A stretch of DNA of 64,000 nt, taken from positions 45,433-109,432 of the forward strand of contig CATLLJ010000007.1 in the NCBI GenBank assembly GCA_950022495.1, written 5' to 3'. A program made the translations under genes and the position numbers. Of the stretch, positions 25,732 through 34,118 are shown piece after piece. Below the pieces are notes generated by a model. The model had not been told where the DNA came from. It did not search any database and worked only from the letters and a program-made list of their open reading frames with translations. The number at the start of each line of letters is the position of its first letter. Positions within the stretch are counted from its first letter, which is position 1. The DNA comes from an uncultured bacterium (GTDB lineage: Bacteria; Cyanobacteriota; Vampirovibrionia; Gastranaerophilales; Gastranaerophilaceae).

Positions 25732-28020
25732 CTAGTCGACGTCGACTGGAGCACGGAGAATTTTTTCAATAGCTTCCCTGGCTGTAAATACAAGTGCTTC
25801 CGGTACATTGTCTATAACTGTAAGCTGTCTCAGTACATCAACAACGCGTTTAAAGGCACGTACAATATCTCCTTCTCCGATTTCAATTTGTTCAGATATT
25901 GTTTCCCATTCAGCTCCTTCAACCCATAATTCTATTAACGAACTAAAGTAAGGATTTATGTATAATGGAGTTTCAATATCGTGGTAATTTTGAATTTTTT
26001 CTAATTTTCTTTTAATATTTCTTATTTGATTTAATGCTTTTCTTACAGGTTCTGAGAATGGAATGTATGGAATTTCAATCCTTAAATCTTCTGTTGTCAA
26101 TGCACAAATAACTCCTGCAAGTTGTGCGGGTGTAAGGTTTTCAAGAATACCTGAAAAAATTATTTCAGCAAGATAGAGTTCATTTTCTGAACGGATTTGA
26201 GATGTTGTTTTTCCTCTTTCTGTCGGGTAATCATTTTCAAGATACCCGTAGTCTTTTAATACGGCTCTATGAGCAAGGAATTTGTTCCAGTAAATATCTT
26301 TTTGTTTTTCAATCTCTTTTTCTAATTTTTTCTTTTTGCTCAAAAGTCTTTTTATAACTTCCAGATTTTTTGCGTGTCTCTTGTAGTGTTTGCAGTTATC
26401 ACAGGCAAAACCTTGAAGTTTATGCAAGTCTTGCTTATTTCTGTTTCCAAATTCAATTATTTCAGCAGATAGAGGTCTGTGTTTAGATTTTTCTTGTTTT
26501 AGAATTTTTTTGTAAGTTTGTCTGTTTTGTACATATAAAAATCTTAACCTGTCATATTCTAACATTTTTTCATCTGACAGCTGGTACGGGCAGGCAAAAC
26601 TTCTTTCTTCTATTTCTGCGTCAAATTGTTCAAGCTGAGTCAAGATTGGTTTTAATCTGAAATCTGACGAATAATAACCAAAACTTTTTAAAATTAATTC
26701 TTTAGCTTCATCAAGACTAAATCTTTGAAGAAGGTTGAGAACCATTGAATAGCTCGGTGAAAAACGGCTTTCTAATGGATTAGAACCGCTTAATACGAGT
26801 TCCGCAACTTCTTCAGGTGTTTGGAAAGATGTTCCGATAATTGTTACATATCCAACTTCATCCATTCCTCGTCTTCCGGCACGTCCTGACATTTGTAAAA
26901 ACTCATTAGCGGTGAGCATTCTATGTCCAGAATCTGTTCGTTTGCTTGTTGAACTTATAACGGTGGAACGAGCAGGCATATTAATTCCTGCAGCCAGGGT
27001 TTCGGTTGCGAATACTACTTTAATAAGCCCTTGCTGGAATAATTTTTCAACAAGGTTTTTCCATGCCGGCAGTAATCCTGCGTGGTGCGAAGCTACACCT
27101 TGAATTAAATATTCTATATGTTTATTGCCGTAAAGATGCGGATTATCTGCGATAAATTCATCAATAAACGCTTTAATTTTTTCTTGTTCTTCTCTCGTGT
27201 TCAGACCTATTCCGGAACATTTTTCCATTTGCTCATCGCATTTTTTGCGTGAAAAAGTAAAATATATTGCAGGAAGCATATCATTATCTGCAAGATTTTT
27301 AACAACTTGTTTTACATAAGATTTTTTTCTCTTGTCTTTACCTTTTGCCCATTGAGGTTTCTCCGGTCTGATTTTGTTATTTAATTTGCCGTTTGGAGTT
27401 AACAGCGGCAGTAGTTTAAAAGGCTGTGAACTGTCAAAATAATAAAATCTTAACGGCACCGGTCTAAAATCAGTGTTTACAAGTTTTGTTTTTGAATGAA
27501 CTGTGTTAATCCAGTTTGTCAATTCGTCACAGTTAGCAACAGTTGCTGATAATGCAATAATTTGGATATTTGTCGGACAGTAAATAATACTTTCTTCCCA
27601 GACAGTACCTCTTTGCTCATCATTCATATAGTGAACTTCATCTAAAACAATATATTTAACATCTTTTAAATTATCTGCAACAGCACCAAAGTTTGTTCCG
27701 TAGAGCATGTTTCTGAAAACTTCTGTTGTCATAATTACAATTTGAGCATTTCGGTTGATTGAGGTATCACCTGTAAGTAAACCGACTTTATCCTGTCCGT
27801 ATTTTTCACAGAAATCGTAAAATTTTTGGTTAGATAAAGCTTTTAACGGGGTTGTATAAAATATTCTACAATCTTGTTCCAAAGCTCTATGTATTGCGTG
27901 TTGGGCGATTACTGTTTTCCCTGCACCTGTCGGGGCACATACTACAACACTTTCTCCGTTATCAATTGTTTGACAAGCCTCTTTTTGAAAATCATCCAGC
28001 TCAAATGGAAATTCATACAT
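25732..28020 (-). CDS. Ski2-like DEVH-box RNA helicase
   Basis: A 762-residue superfamily 2 helicase. Walker A APTGAGKT (residues 29-36), DEVH (127-130), SAT, SHHAGLLPAWK, FATETLAAGINMPARS and the motif VI QMSGRAGRRGMD are all present. The C-terminal region has the winged-helix/ratchet look of Ski2/Mtr4 proteins and a Cys pair in CDNCKHYK. Similar proteins occur in Cyanobacteria and plastids (ISE2 type), where they act in RNA processing or decay. It is monocistronic. The stop codon overlaps a TCGACGTCGA palindrome at the edge of the repeat block. Confidence 0.92.
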   Translation of the reverse strand: MYEFPFELDDFQKEACQTIDNGESVVVCAPTGAGKTVIAQHAIHRALEQDCRIFYTTPLKALSNQKFYDFCEKYGQDKVGLLTGDTSINRNAQIVIMTTEVFRNMLYGTNFGAVADNLKDVKYIVLDEVHYMNDEQRGTVWEESIIYCPTNIQIIALSATVANCDELTNWINTVHSKTKLVNTDFRPVPLRFYYFDSSQPFKLLPLLTPNGKLNNKIRPEKPQWAKGKDKRKKSYVKQVVKNLADNDMLPAIYFTFSRKKCDEQMEKCSGIGLNTREEQEKIKAFIDEFIADNPHLYGNKHIEYLIQGVASHHAGLLPAWKNLVEKLFQQGLIKVVFATETLAAGINMPARSTVISSTSKRTDSGHRMLTANEFLQMSGRAGRRGMDEVGYVTIIGTSFQTPEEVAELVLSGSNPLESRFSPSYSMVLNLLQRFSLDEAKELILKSFGYYSSDFRLKPILTQLEQFDAEIEERSFACPYQLSDEKMLEYDRLRFLYVQNRQTYKKILKQEKSKHRPLSAEIIEFGNRNKQDLHKLQGFACDNCKHYKRHAKNLEVIKRLLSKKKKLEKEIEKQKDIYWNKFLAHRAVLKDYGYLENDYPTERGKTTSQIRSENELYLAEIIFSGILENLTPAQLAGVICALTTEDLRIEIPYIPFSEPVRKALNQIRNIKRKLEKIQNYHDIETPLYINPYFSSLIELWVEGAEWETISEQIEIGEGDIVRAFKRVVDVLRQLTVIDNVPEALVFTAREAIEKILRAPVDVD

Positions 28021-28089
28021 AATCTATTCTTAAACTCCTTGCTATATATTAATAATTATAACATATTTATAAGATTTTTTTCATAATTA

Positions 28090-28121
28090 CTAGCAAAAAA
28101 TATTCTGTTCGTTTTTAAAAT
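28090..28121 (+). promoter_or_regulatory. Shared promoter element CTAGCAAAA-N17-TAAAAT
   Basis: CTAGCAAAA (28090-28098), 17 bases, TAAAAT (28116-28121), predicted leader about 22 bases to the ATG at 28150. Same layout as at 10188, 14790 and 39122. Confidence 0.65.
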
Positions 28122-28149
28122 ATTTATTCAGGTCTTGAAAGGGTATAAC

Positions 28150-28482
28150 ATGATTGATGCTAATATGAATAGAAATTATTCAAACCCTAGTTTTACTAGT
28201 TATAAATTTTCTAAAACTGCTCAAAAACAGTACGACTCTTTAATGGTAACAGCTGCACCTGAAACTGTTAGTAATATATCAAAACTTATTGATTCACAAA
28301 AAGATAATCCTACACATATTTTTGTATCAAAGCTTACAAAAATCAGAAAGGTTCCGGTAACAGATTGTTTCTGCATAAAAGTTGCAGATCAAACATTTGA
28401 TAATCTGGCATTTGCTAATTTATACGAATTTTTTAAAGCAGGTGCAATAGCTGCAAAAAAAACAAAAGTTAGATTTAATTGA
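28150..28482 (+). CDS. Small hypothetical protein with N-terminal SFTS motif
   Basis: A 110-residue soluble protein. The N-terminus NRNYSNPSFTSYKFS carries the Phe-centred motif. The rest looks homologous to the next gene: a helix, then KLIDSQKDN against RLVASQESN, then FCIKVADQTF against IIAKVGPYTF. The start at 28150 follows AAAGGG at 6-base spacing; a TTG 15 bases upstream is in frame. Function unknown. Confidence 0.8.
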   Translation: MIDANMNRNYSNPSFTSYKFSKTAQKQYDSLMVTAAPETVSNISKLIDSQKDNPTHIFVSKLTKIRKVPVTDCFCIKVADQTFDNLAFANLYEFFKAGAIAAKKTKVRFN

Positions 28483-28507
28483 CAAATAAAAATAATTATT
28501 TTATAAA
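28479..28507 (+). promoter_or_regulatory. Sigma70-type promoter for 28567 gene
   Basis: Consensus TTGACA (28479-28484), 17 bases, TATAAA (28502-28507). It overlaps the stop codon of the preceding gene and gives a leader of about 50 bases, so this gene can be expressed separately. Confidence 0.6.
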
Positions 28508-28566
28508 TGACTATAACAGTAGTAGATATAAAGTGTAAAAGTATAAATATATAAAGGAGTGTAAAA

Positions 28567-28956
28567 ATGAAAGTGGATTTTAATACCTATTCTGCCAGAC
28601 CACAATTCGGCATGGCAGTTAAATCAACTCAACCTGCATTAAATAGAATCATTACAACTATGAAAGATGAAAAAGATTGGCAGTTATTTAATCGTTTAGT
28701 TGCATCTCAAGAAAGTAATCACTCAGCTGATGTTATTTTAACTCTTGAAGATGAAGCTGATAAATTAGGCGAGCGTATTATTGCAAAAGTTGGTCCTTAT
28801 ACATTTAAAGAAGGCGAAACTTTTTTCCATAGTAAAATTATTGATATTGTAAAAAAAGCTGTAGGCATTGCAGACGAAATGCGTGGCAAAGCGTTGGATA
28901 ATGAAATGAGATATTCAAAATATGTTGCAGTAAATAAAATTGATAAAATTGATTAG
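28567..28956 (+). CDS. Small hypothetical protein with N-terminal QFGM motif
   Basis: A 129-residue protein beginning MKVDFNTYSARPQFGMAVKS, an example of the F-G motif. It appears to be a distant paralogue of the preceding gene (see the SQ-x-x-N and I/K-V-x-x-x-T-F positions). The C-terminal third is helical and charged. AAGGAG precedes the ATG. A strong terminator follows. No known domain recognised. Confidence 0.8.
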   Translation: MKVDFNTYSARPQFGMAVKSTQPALNRIITTMKDEKDWQLFNRLVASQESNHSADVILTLEDEADKLGERIIAKVGPYTFKEGETFFHSKIIDIVKKAVGIADEMRGKALDNEMRYSKYVAVNKIDKID

Positions 28957-28975
28957 AATTAAATATCTGTTTAAT

Positions 28976-29003
28976 AAAAAAGCTCCCACTTGGGAGCTTT
29001 TTT
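28976..29003. terminator. Bidirectional intrinsic terminator
   Basis: AAAAAAGCTCCC and GGGAGCTTTTTT form a perfect stem with a 4-base loop and T-runs on both strands. It serves the plus-strand small gene and the convergent serS. Confidence 0.9.
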
Positions 29004-29007
29004 ATTA

Positions 29008-30273
29008 TTAAATTTTATCAAATCCTGTATATTTTCTTAAAGCTTCAGGTATTATAATTGTTCCATCCGGCTGCTGGAAGTTTTCAACAATCGCAGCGAA
29101 TGTTCTGCCTACTGCAAGTCCTGAACCATTGATTGTATGGACAAATCTTGTTTTGCCTGTAGCTTTTTCTTTATAACGGATATTAGCTCTGCGAGCTTGG
29201 TAGTCGCCATAATTAGAACAACTTGAAATTTCTTTGTATGTTCCGTAAGACGGCATCCAAACTTCTAAATCCCAGCATTTGTTTGCTGAAAATCCGATAT
29301 CTGCTGTACATAATGCAACTTTTCTATATGGTAGACCTAACAGTTGTAACATTCTTTCTCCATCAGCTGTAAGTTTTGCGTGTTCTTCCGGTGATGCTTC
29401 CGGAGTTGTATATTTTACCATTTCAACTTTATTGAATTGATGAACTCTGATTAAGCCTCTTGTATCTTTACCTGCAGAACCAGCTTCTCTTCTAAAACAT
29501 GGAGTATATGCTGTCATATATTTAGGCAAGTCGTCTTCTGATAAAATTTCTCCTGCGTAAATATTGGTTACAGGAACTTCTGCTGTCGGGATTAAATATA
29601 AATCTTCATCAACGCATTTATACATGTCTTCTTTGAATTTGGGAAGCTGTCCTGTTCCTGTCATCGTTGCAGCATTTGCCATAAATGGCGGTAGAATTTC
29701 TTCATATCCTTCATTTTCGGTGTGCTGGTCAAGGAAGAAGTTTATAATTGCACGTTCTAATCTTGCACCTTTGCCTCTGTATAGAGTAAATCTTGATTGA
29801 GAAAGTTTTACTCCGCGTTCAAAATCTACGAGATTTTTTTCTTCGCAGATATCCCAGTGGGCTTTAGGTTCAAAATCAAATTCTGTTGGTTTGCCCCAGG
29901 TTGAAACAACTACATTGTCATCTTCTGATGTTCCGATTGGAGTAGTTTCATCCGGAATGTTAGGGATATGAAGTAAAATATCTCTTTGTTTTGCATCTAA
30001 TTCATTTTGTTTTTCTTCTAATTCTTTTATTTCATCTCCAAGCTGGCGAACTTCTTCTTGAATGGCATCTGTGTTTTCGCCATTCTTTTTCATCATACCG
30101 ATTTTTTGAGATTCGGCTTTTCTTTTAGCTCTTAATTCGTCCGCTTGAGTTTGGATTTTTCTTCTTTCTTCATCAATTTTTATGACTTCATCTATAGATA
30201 AGTCAGGGTTTCTTCTTTTTAAAAGTTCATTAATTTTTTCTGGATTTTCTCTAATTAATTTAATATCAAGCAT
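29008..30273 (-). CDS. serS: Seryl-tRNA synthetase
   Basis: A 421-residue class II aminoacyl-tRNA synthetase. The N-terminal coiled-coil arm (about residues 30-105) recognises tRNA-Ser. The catalytic domain carries motif 2 [20 protein letters not shown] and motif 3 [17 protein letters not shown], with the TAEVP serine-pocket segment. The length is normal. It is monocistronic and ends at a bidirectional terminator. No T-box-like leader was seen in the 150-base upstream gap. Confidence 0.97.
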   Translation of the reverse strand: MLDIKLIRENPEKINELLKRRNPDLSIDEVIKIDEERRKIQTQADELRAKRKAESQKIGMMKKNGENTDAIQEEVRQLGDEIKELEEKQNELDAKQRDILLHIPNIPDETTPIGTSEDDNVVVSTWGKPTEFDFEPKAHWDICEEKNLVDFERGVKLSQSRFTLYRGKGARLERAIINFFLDQHTENEGYEEILPPFMANAATMTGTGQLPKFKEDMYKCVDEDLYLIPTAEVPVTNIYAGEILSEDDLPKYMTAYTPCFRREAGSAGKDTRGLIRVHQFNKVEMVKYTTPEASPEEHAKLTADGERMLQLLGLPYRKVALCTADIGFSANKCWDLEVWMPSYGTYKEISSCSNYGDYQARRANIRYKEKATGKTRFVHTINGSGLAVGRTFAAIVENFQQPDGTIIIPEALRKYTGFDKI

Positions 30274-30377
30274 TTTAGCCTCTTTTCTTTTCCAATTAGT
30301 ATTTATATTTTAGTTTAAAGATATTTTATAATCAAGTTTATATATAAATTCTAACTATCCTTCTGTGGGTTTAAAGT

Positions 30378-30405
30378 TTGCAATAATATAAAAATAATGT
30401 ATAAT
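30378..30405 (+). promoter_or_regulatory. Promoter for the 30426 / Clp_N gene pair
   Basis: TTGCAA (30378-30383), 16 bases, TATAAT (30400-30405), about 20 bases before the GTG start at 30426. Confidence 0.55.
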
Positions 30406-30425
30406 GTAGTGAGATAGGTGGTATT

Positions 30426-30755
30426 GTGTTTAAAAAATTAGCAGAACAATTAAAAACAGAATTTATTGAAACCTCAACAGCTCCAGTGGTTTCACCTATT
30501 GAATCATTAAAAGAACAAAGCAGCAAAAATTTTTTAAAAAAGTTGTCTAAGCATGCCCTTAATTTGTATGAACGTAAAACTGATATAAATAATTTTACTA
30601 AATTAGCCTTATCCAACCCTGAAAATGACTCACATAATAAAATTATGGACAAATTATTTGCTCAAAAAGATGTCGTTGATCCGTTTTCTGATGAAGAAAT
30701 TTTCGGACTTTCTCATAATGAAAGATTTTTGAAAGATTTAGGTTTGGATAAATAA
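30426..30755 (+). CDS. Hypothetical protein upstream of a Clp_N protein
   Basis: A 109-residue soluble, mostly helical protein from a GTG start preceded by AGGTGG. The middle is basic (NFLKKLSKHALNLYERK) and the end acidic with DPFSDEEIFGLSHNERF. It lies 4 bases before the Clp_N-only gene and is likely co-transcribed. No domain recognised; a role as an adaptor for the Clp machinery is only a guess from position. Confidence 0.65.
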   Translation: MFKKLAEQLKTEFIETSTAPVVSPIESLKEQSSKNFLKKLSKHALNLYERKTDINNFTKLALSNPENDSHNKIMDKLFAQKDVVDPFSDEEIFGLSHNERFLKDLGLDK

Positions 30756-30759
30756 TGCA

Positions 30760-31389
30760 ATGATGGATTTTCTTACCGATAATTCAAAGACTGTAATAGA
30801 GTTAGCTAAGGTTGAAGCACGTTATTCGGGACATAATTTTATTGGAACCGAACATCTTTTGTTAGGAGTCATTGCAATAGATGATGGTGTTGCATCTGAA
30901 GCTTTTAAAACCCTGGATGTAACTCGAGAATGTGTTAGGGTTGAAATTGAAAAACTTATAGGTAATGGGAGTGGATTTGTTTCAACTAATCCTCCATTTA
31001 CTCCGCGAGCAGAAAGAGTGTTGAAGTTAGCTTTTGATGAAGCTAAGGCTCAAATTTTGGATTGCGTTGATGTTGAACATATATTGTTTGGTATTTTAAA
31101 AGAAGGGAATGGAGTTGCAGTAAGAGTTCTTGAAAATTTAAATATTGATTTAGATTTTCTACGTAAAATTATATATACCCCCGCTATGTTGGCTGAAATT
31201 AAAAATACGGAACCTATTCAAATCCCAAAAACTCCTATTTATGAAGAAATCGAAATTCCTGAATGGCTTAAAAAAGATAGCCCAAATAATTTAAAACAAA
31301 ATAATGAGGCTAATTTTTTAAGTGCATTTTTTAAAATGTTAAAATTAAAATTTAGACCTGAAGAGGATGGTATTTCTAAAAAAATATAA
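30760..31389 (+). CDS. Stand-alone double Clp_N domain protein (ClpT-like)
   Basis: A 209-residue protein whose first 145 residues align with the N-terminal domain of the neighbouring ClpC. It has two repeats, [21 protein letters not shown] and VDVEHILFGILKEGNGVAVR, and the linker GNGSGFVSTNPPFTPRAERVL. No AAA+ module follows, only a charged 60-residue tail. In plastids, ClpT proteins have this layout and bind the Clp protease core. The start has two adjacent ATGs (30760, 30763). It sits directly upstream of clpC, which has its own promoter. Confidence 0.85.
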   Translation: MMDFLTDNSKTVIELAKVEARYSGHNFIGTEHLLLGVIAIDDGVASEAFKTLDVTRECVRVEIEKLIGNGSGFVSTNPPFTPRAERVLKLAFDEAKAQILDCVDVEHILFGILKEGNGVAVRVLENLNIDLDFLRKIIYTPAMLAEIKNTEPIQIPKTPIYEEIEIPEWLKKDSPNNLKQNNEANFLSAFFKMLKLKFRPEEDGISKKI

Positions 31390-31402
31390 TATACTCGACA
31401 CC

Positions 31403-31431
31403 TTGAAACTTTTCCATGTTTTGTGTATAAT
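31403..31431 (+). promoter_or_regulatory. Promoter of clpC
   Basis: TTGAAA (31403-31408), 17 bases, TATAAT (31426-31431): a near-consensus sigma70-type promoter 29 bases before the ATG. Confidence 0.8.
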
Positions 31432-31460
31432 TTCTCTATAAGAAGAGATAGGAGTAAAAA

Positions 31461-33983
31461 ATGTTCGAACGTTTTACAGAAAAAGCAATTAAAGTAATTA
31501 TGCTTGCTCAGGAAGAAGCTCGAAGATTAGGTCATAACTTTGTTGGAACCGAACAGGTTTTACTTGGCTTAATTGGAGAAGGTACCGGCGTTGCTGCTAA
31601 AACTCTTAAGTCTATGGGTGTTAATTTGAAAGATGCCAGAACTGAAGTTGAAAAAATTATTGGCAGAGGTTCAGGTTTTGTTGCGGTTGAAATTCCGTTT
31701 ACACCGAGAGCAAAAAGAGTTTTAGAATTGTCCTGGGATGAAGCAAGACAATTAGGTCATAATTATATTGGTACTGAACATCTTCTTTTAGGTTTAATCC
31801 GTGAAGGTGAAGGTGTTGCTGCCAGAGTTTTAGAAAATTTAGGTGTTGATCTGAATAAAGTAAGAAGCAATGTTGTTAAAATGCTTGGTGAATCTAAGCC
31901 ATCAGCTTCTGGTTCATCTTCCGGATCTACAACATCATCTACTGCTTCTTCTTCAGGCAAAACAAAAACCCCTAGCCTGGATGAGTTTGGTAGAGATTTA
32001 ACTCTTGCCGCTCAAGAATTAAGACTTGATCCTGTTGTAGGAAGAGAAAAAGAAATTGAACGTGTAATTCAAATTCTTGCAAGACGTACTAAAAATAATC
32101 CGGTTTTACTTGGTGAACCTGGTGTTGGTAAAACTGCCGTTGCGGAAGGTCTTGCTATTAGAATTGTGAATGCAGAAGTTCCTGATATCTTAGACGGTAA
32201 AAAAGTTATACAGTTAGATATGGGACTTTTGGTTGCAGGTACTAAGTATCGTGGTGAATTTGAAGAAAGATTGAAAAAAATCATGGATGAAATTCGTCAG
32301 GCAGGAAATGTTATTCTTGTAATTGATGAAATGCATACATTGATTGGTGCAGGTGCTGCAGAAGGTGCTATTGACGCCGCAAATATCTTGAAGCCGGCTC
32401 TTTCTCGTGGTGAAATTCAAGTTATCGGTGCTACAACCTCCGATGAATATAGAAAATATATTGAAAAAGATTCAGCTCTTGAAAGACGTTTCCAACCTGT
32501 TCAAATTGATGAACCTTCAATTGATGAATCTATTGAGATTATTAAAGGTTTGAAACCTAAATATGAAGAACACCACAGATTAATCATTTCTGATGACGCA
32601 ATAGTTGCAGCAGTTAAATTATCAAGCAAATATGTAAATGATAGATTTTTACCTGATAAAGCTATTGACGTTATTGATGAAGCAAGTTCTAAAGTTAGAT
32701 TGAAAGCTTCAAATTTATGTCCGGAAGCTAAAGAGCTTGAAAAACAACTAAAATCATTGATTAAAGAAAAAGAAGATGCTATCAGAAATCAAGAATTTGA
32801 AACAGCATCTCAATTAAGAGATGAGGAAGCTGACTTGCGTGACAGAATTAGAGAAGTTGCTGCTGATTGGCGTGACAAACATGATGCAAACAGACCGACT
32901 GTAACTGCTGAAAATGTTGCCGAAGTTATTGCTATGATGACAGGTGTTCCTGTTACTAAGCTTACAGAAGGTGAAAGTGAAAGACTTCTTAGACTTGAAG
33001 ATACTTTACACAACCGCGTTATTGGTCAGCATGATGCAATCGTAGCTATATCTAAGGCAATCAGACGTGCAAGAGTTGGTTTGAAAGCTCCAAACAGACC
33101 TATCGGAAGTTTCATCTTCTGTGGTCCTACCGGTGTTGGAAAAACTGAGTTAGCTAAAGCTTTAGCTGAAGCAATGTTTGGTTCTGAAGATAATATGTTA
33201 AGAGTTGATATGTCTGAATTTATGGAAAAACATTCAACTTCAAAACTTATTGGTTCACCTCCGGGTTATGTTGGTTATGATGACGGCGGTCACCTTTCAG
33301 AACTTGTTAGAAAGAAACCTTATTCAGTGGTTCTTTTTGACGAAATTGAAAAAGCCCACCCTGATGTATTTAACATTATGCTTCAAATTTTAGATGATGG
33401 TAGATTAACTGATTCTAAAGGCAGACATGTAAGCTTTAAAAATACAGTTATCATCATGACATCTAACGTTGGTGCAAGTATGATTACTAATACTTCTAAA
33501 CTTGGTTTCACAACTTCTGAAGATGAATCTAAGAGCAAATATGAAAAACTTAAAGATACTGTTTCTGAAGAAATGAAAAAAGCATTCAGACCTGAATTCT
33601 TGAACCGTATTGATGAAACAATTGTATTTGCTCATCTGTCTAAAGAAGAAATTAGACAAATTGTTGACTTAATGTTAAAAGACTTATTCAAGCGTCTTGC
33701 TGAAAAAGATCTTAACATTGACGTAACTGATGAAGTTAAAGATCATCTTGCAGAAAACGGATATTCAGAAGCTTATGGTGCCCGTCCATTGAGACGTTTA
33801 ATCCAACGAAAAATGGAAGACAGCTTAGCTGAAGAAATTCTATCCGGTAAATATGGTTCAGGTGATACAATTAAAGTTACCTTAACTGATGGTAAAATCT
33901 CTTTTGAAAAAGCCGCAAAGACGAGACGAATTAAAAGGGAAAAAGAGATTGAGATTGTAGAAGAACCATCAGCAATTGAATAA
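31461..33983 (+). CDS. clpC: ATP-dependent Clp protease ATPase subunit ClpC
   Basis: A 840-residue Hsp100 unfoldase. Residues 1-145 are the double Clp_N domain; a Ser/Thr-rich linker follows. AAA1 has Walker A GEPGVGKT near residue 217; a UVR segment lies at about 427-462 in the coiled coil; AAA2 has GPTGVGKT near 555; a D2-small domain ends the protein. The sequence is very close to cyanobacterial and plastid ClpC. GGAG precedes the ATG. It would deliver substrates to ClpP (not in this window). Confidence 0.97.
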   Translation: MFERFTEKAIKVIMLAQEEARRLGHNFVGTEQVLLGLIGEGTGVAAKTLKSMGVNLKDARTEVEKIIGRGSGFVAVEIPFTPRAKRVLELSWDEARQLGHNYIGTEHLLLGLIREGEGVAARVLENLGVDLNKVRSNVVKMLGESKPSASGSSSGSTTSSTASSSGKTKTPSLDEFGRDLTLAAQELRLDPVVGREKEIERVIQILARRTKNNPVLLGEPGVGKTAVAEGLAIRIVNAEVPDILDGKKVIQLDMGLLVAGTKYRGEFEERLKKIMDEIRQAGNVILVIDEMHTLIGAGAAEGAIDAANILKPALSRGEIQVIGATTSDEYRKYIEKDSALERRFQPVQIDEPSIDESIEIIKGLKPKYEEHHRLIISDDAIVAAVKLSSKYVNDRFLPDKAIDVIDEASSKVRLKASNLCPEAKELEKQLKSLIKEKEDAIRNQEFETASQLRDEEADLRDRIREVAADWRDKHDANRPTVTAENVAEVIAMMTGVPVTKLTEGESERLLRLEDTLHNRVIGQHDAIVAISKAIRRARVGLKAPNRPIGSFIFCGPTGVGKTELAKALAEAMFGSEDNMLRVDMSEFMEKHSTSKLIGSPPGYVGYDDGGHLSELVRKKPYSVVLFDEIEKAHPDVFNIMLQILDDGRLTDSKGRHVSFKNTVIIMTSNVGASMITNTSKLGFTTSEDESKSKYEKLKDTVSEEMKKAFRPEFLNRIDETIVFAHLSKEEIRQIVDLMLKDLFKRLAEKDLNIDVTDEVKDHLAENGYSEAYGARPLRRLIQRKMEDSLAEEILSGKYGSGDTIKVTLTDGKISFEKAAKTRRIKREKEIEIVEEPSAIE

Positions 33984-33990
33984 ATTTTTT

Positions 33991-34021
33991 ATAAAGGCTG
34001 AATGAAAAATTCAGCCTTTAT
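33991..34021 (+). terminator. Terminator after clpC
   Basis: ATAAAGGCTGAA and TTCAGCCTTTAT form a perfect 12-bp stem with a 7-base loop, starting 7 bases after the clpC stop. Confidence 0.8.
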
Positions 34022-34118
34022 ATTTCTTAACAATTTAGTTAATTACCGTTCAAAAAAATCTTGATTGACGTTATACATTTTAATGGGGAAAATTTAGTAT
34101 ATAAAGGTAGGGACATCT

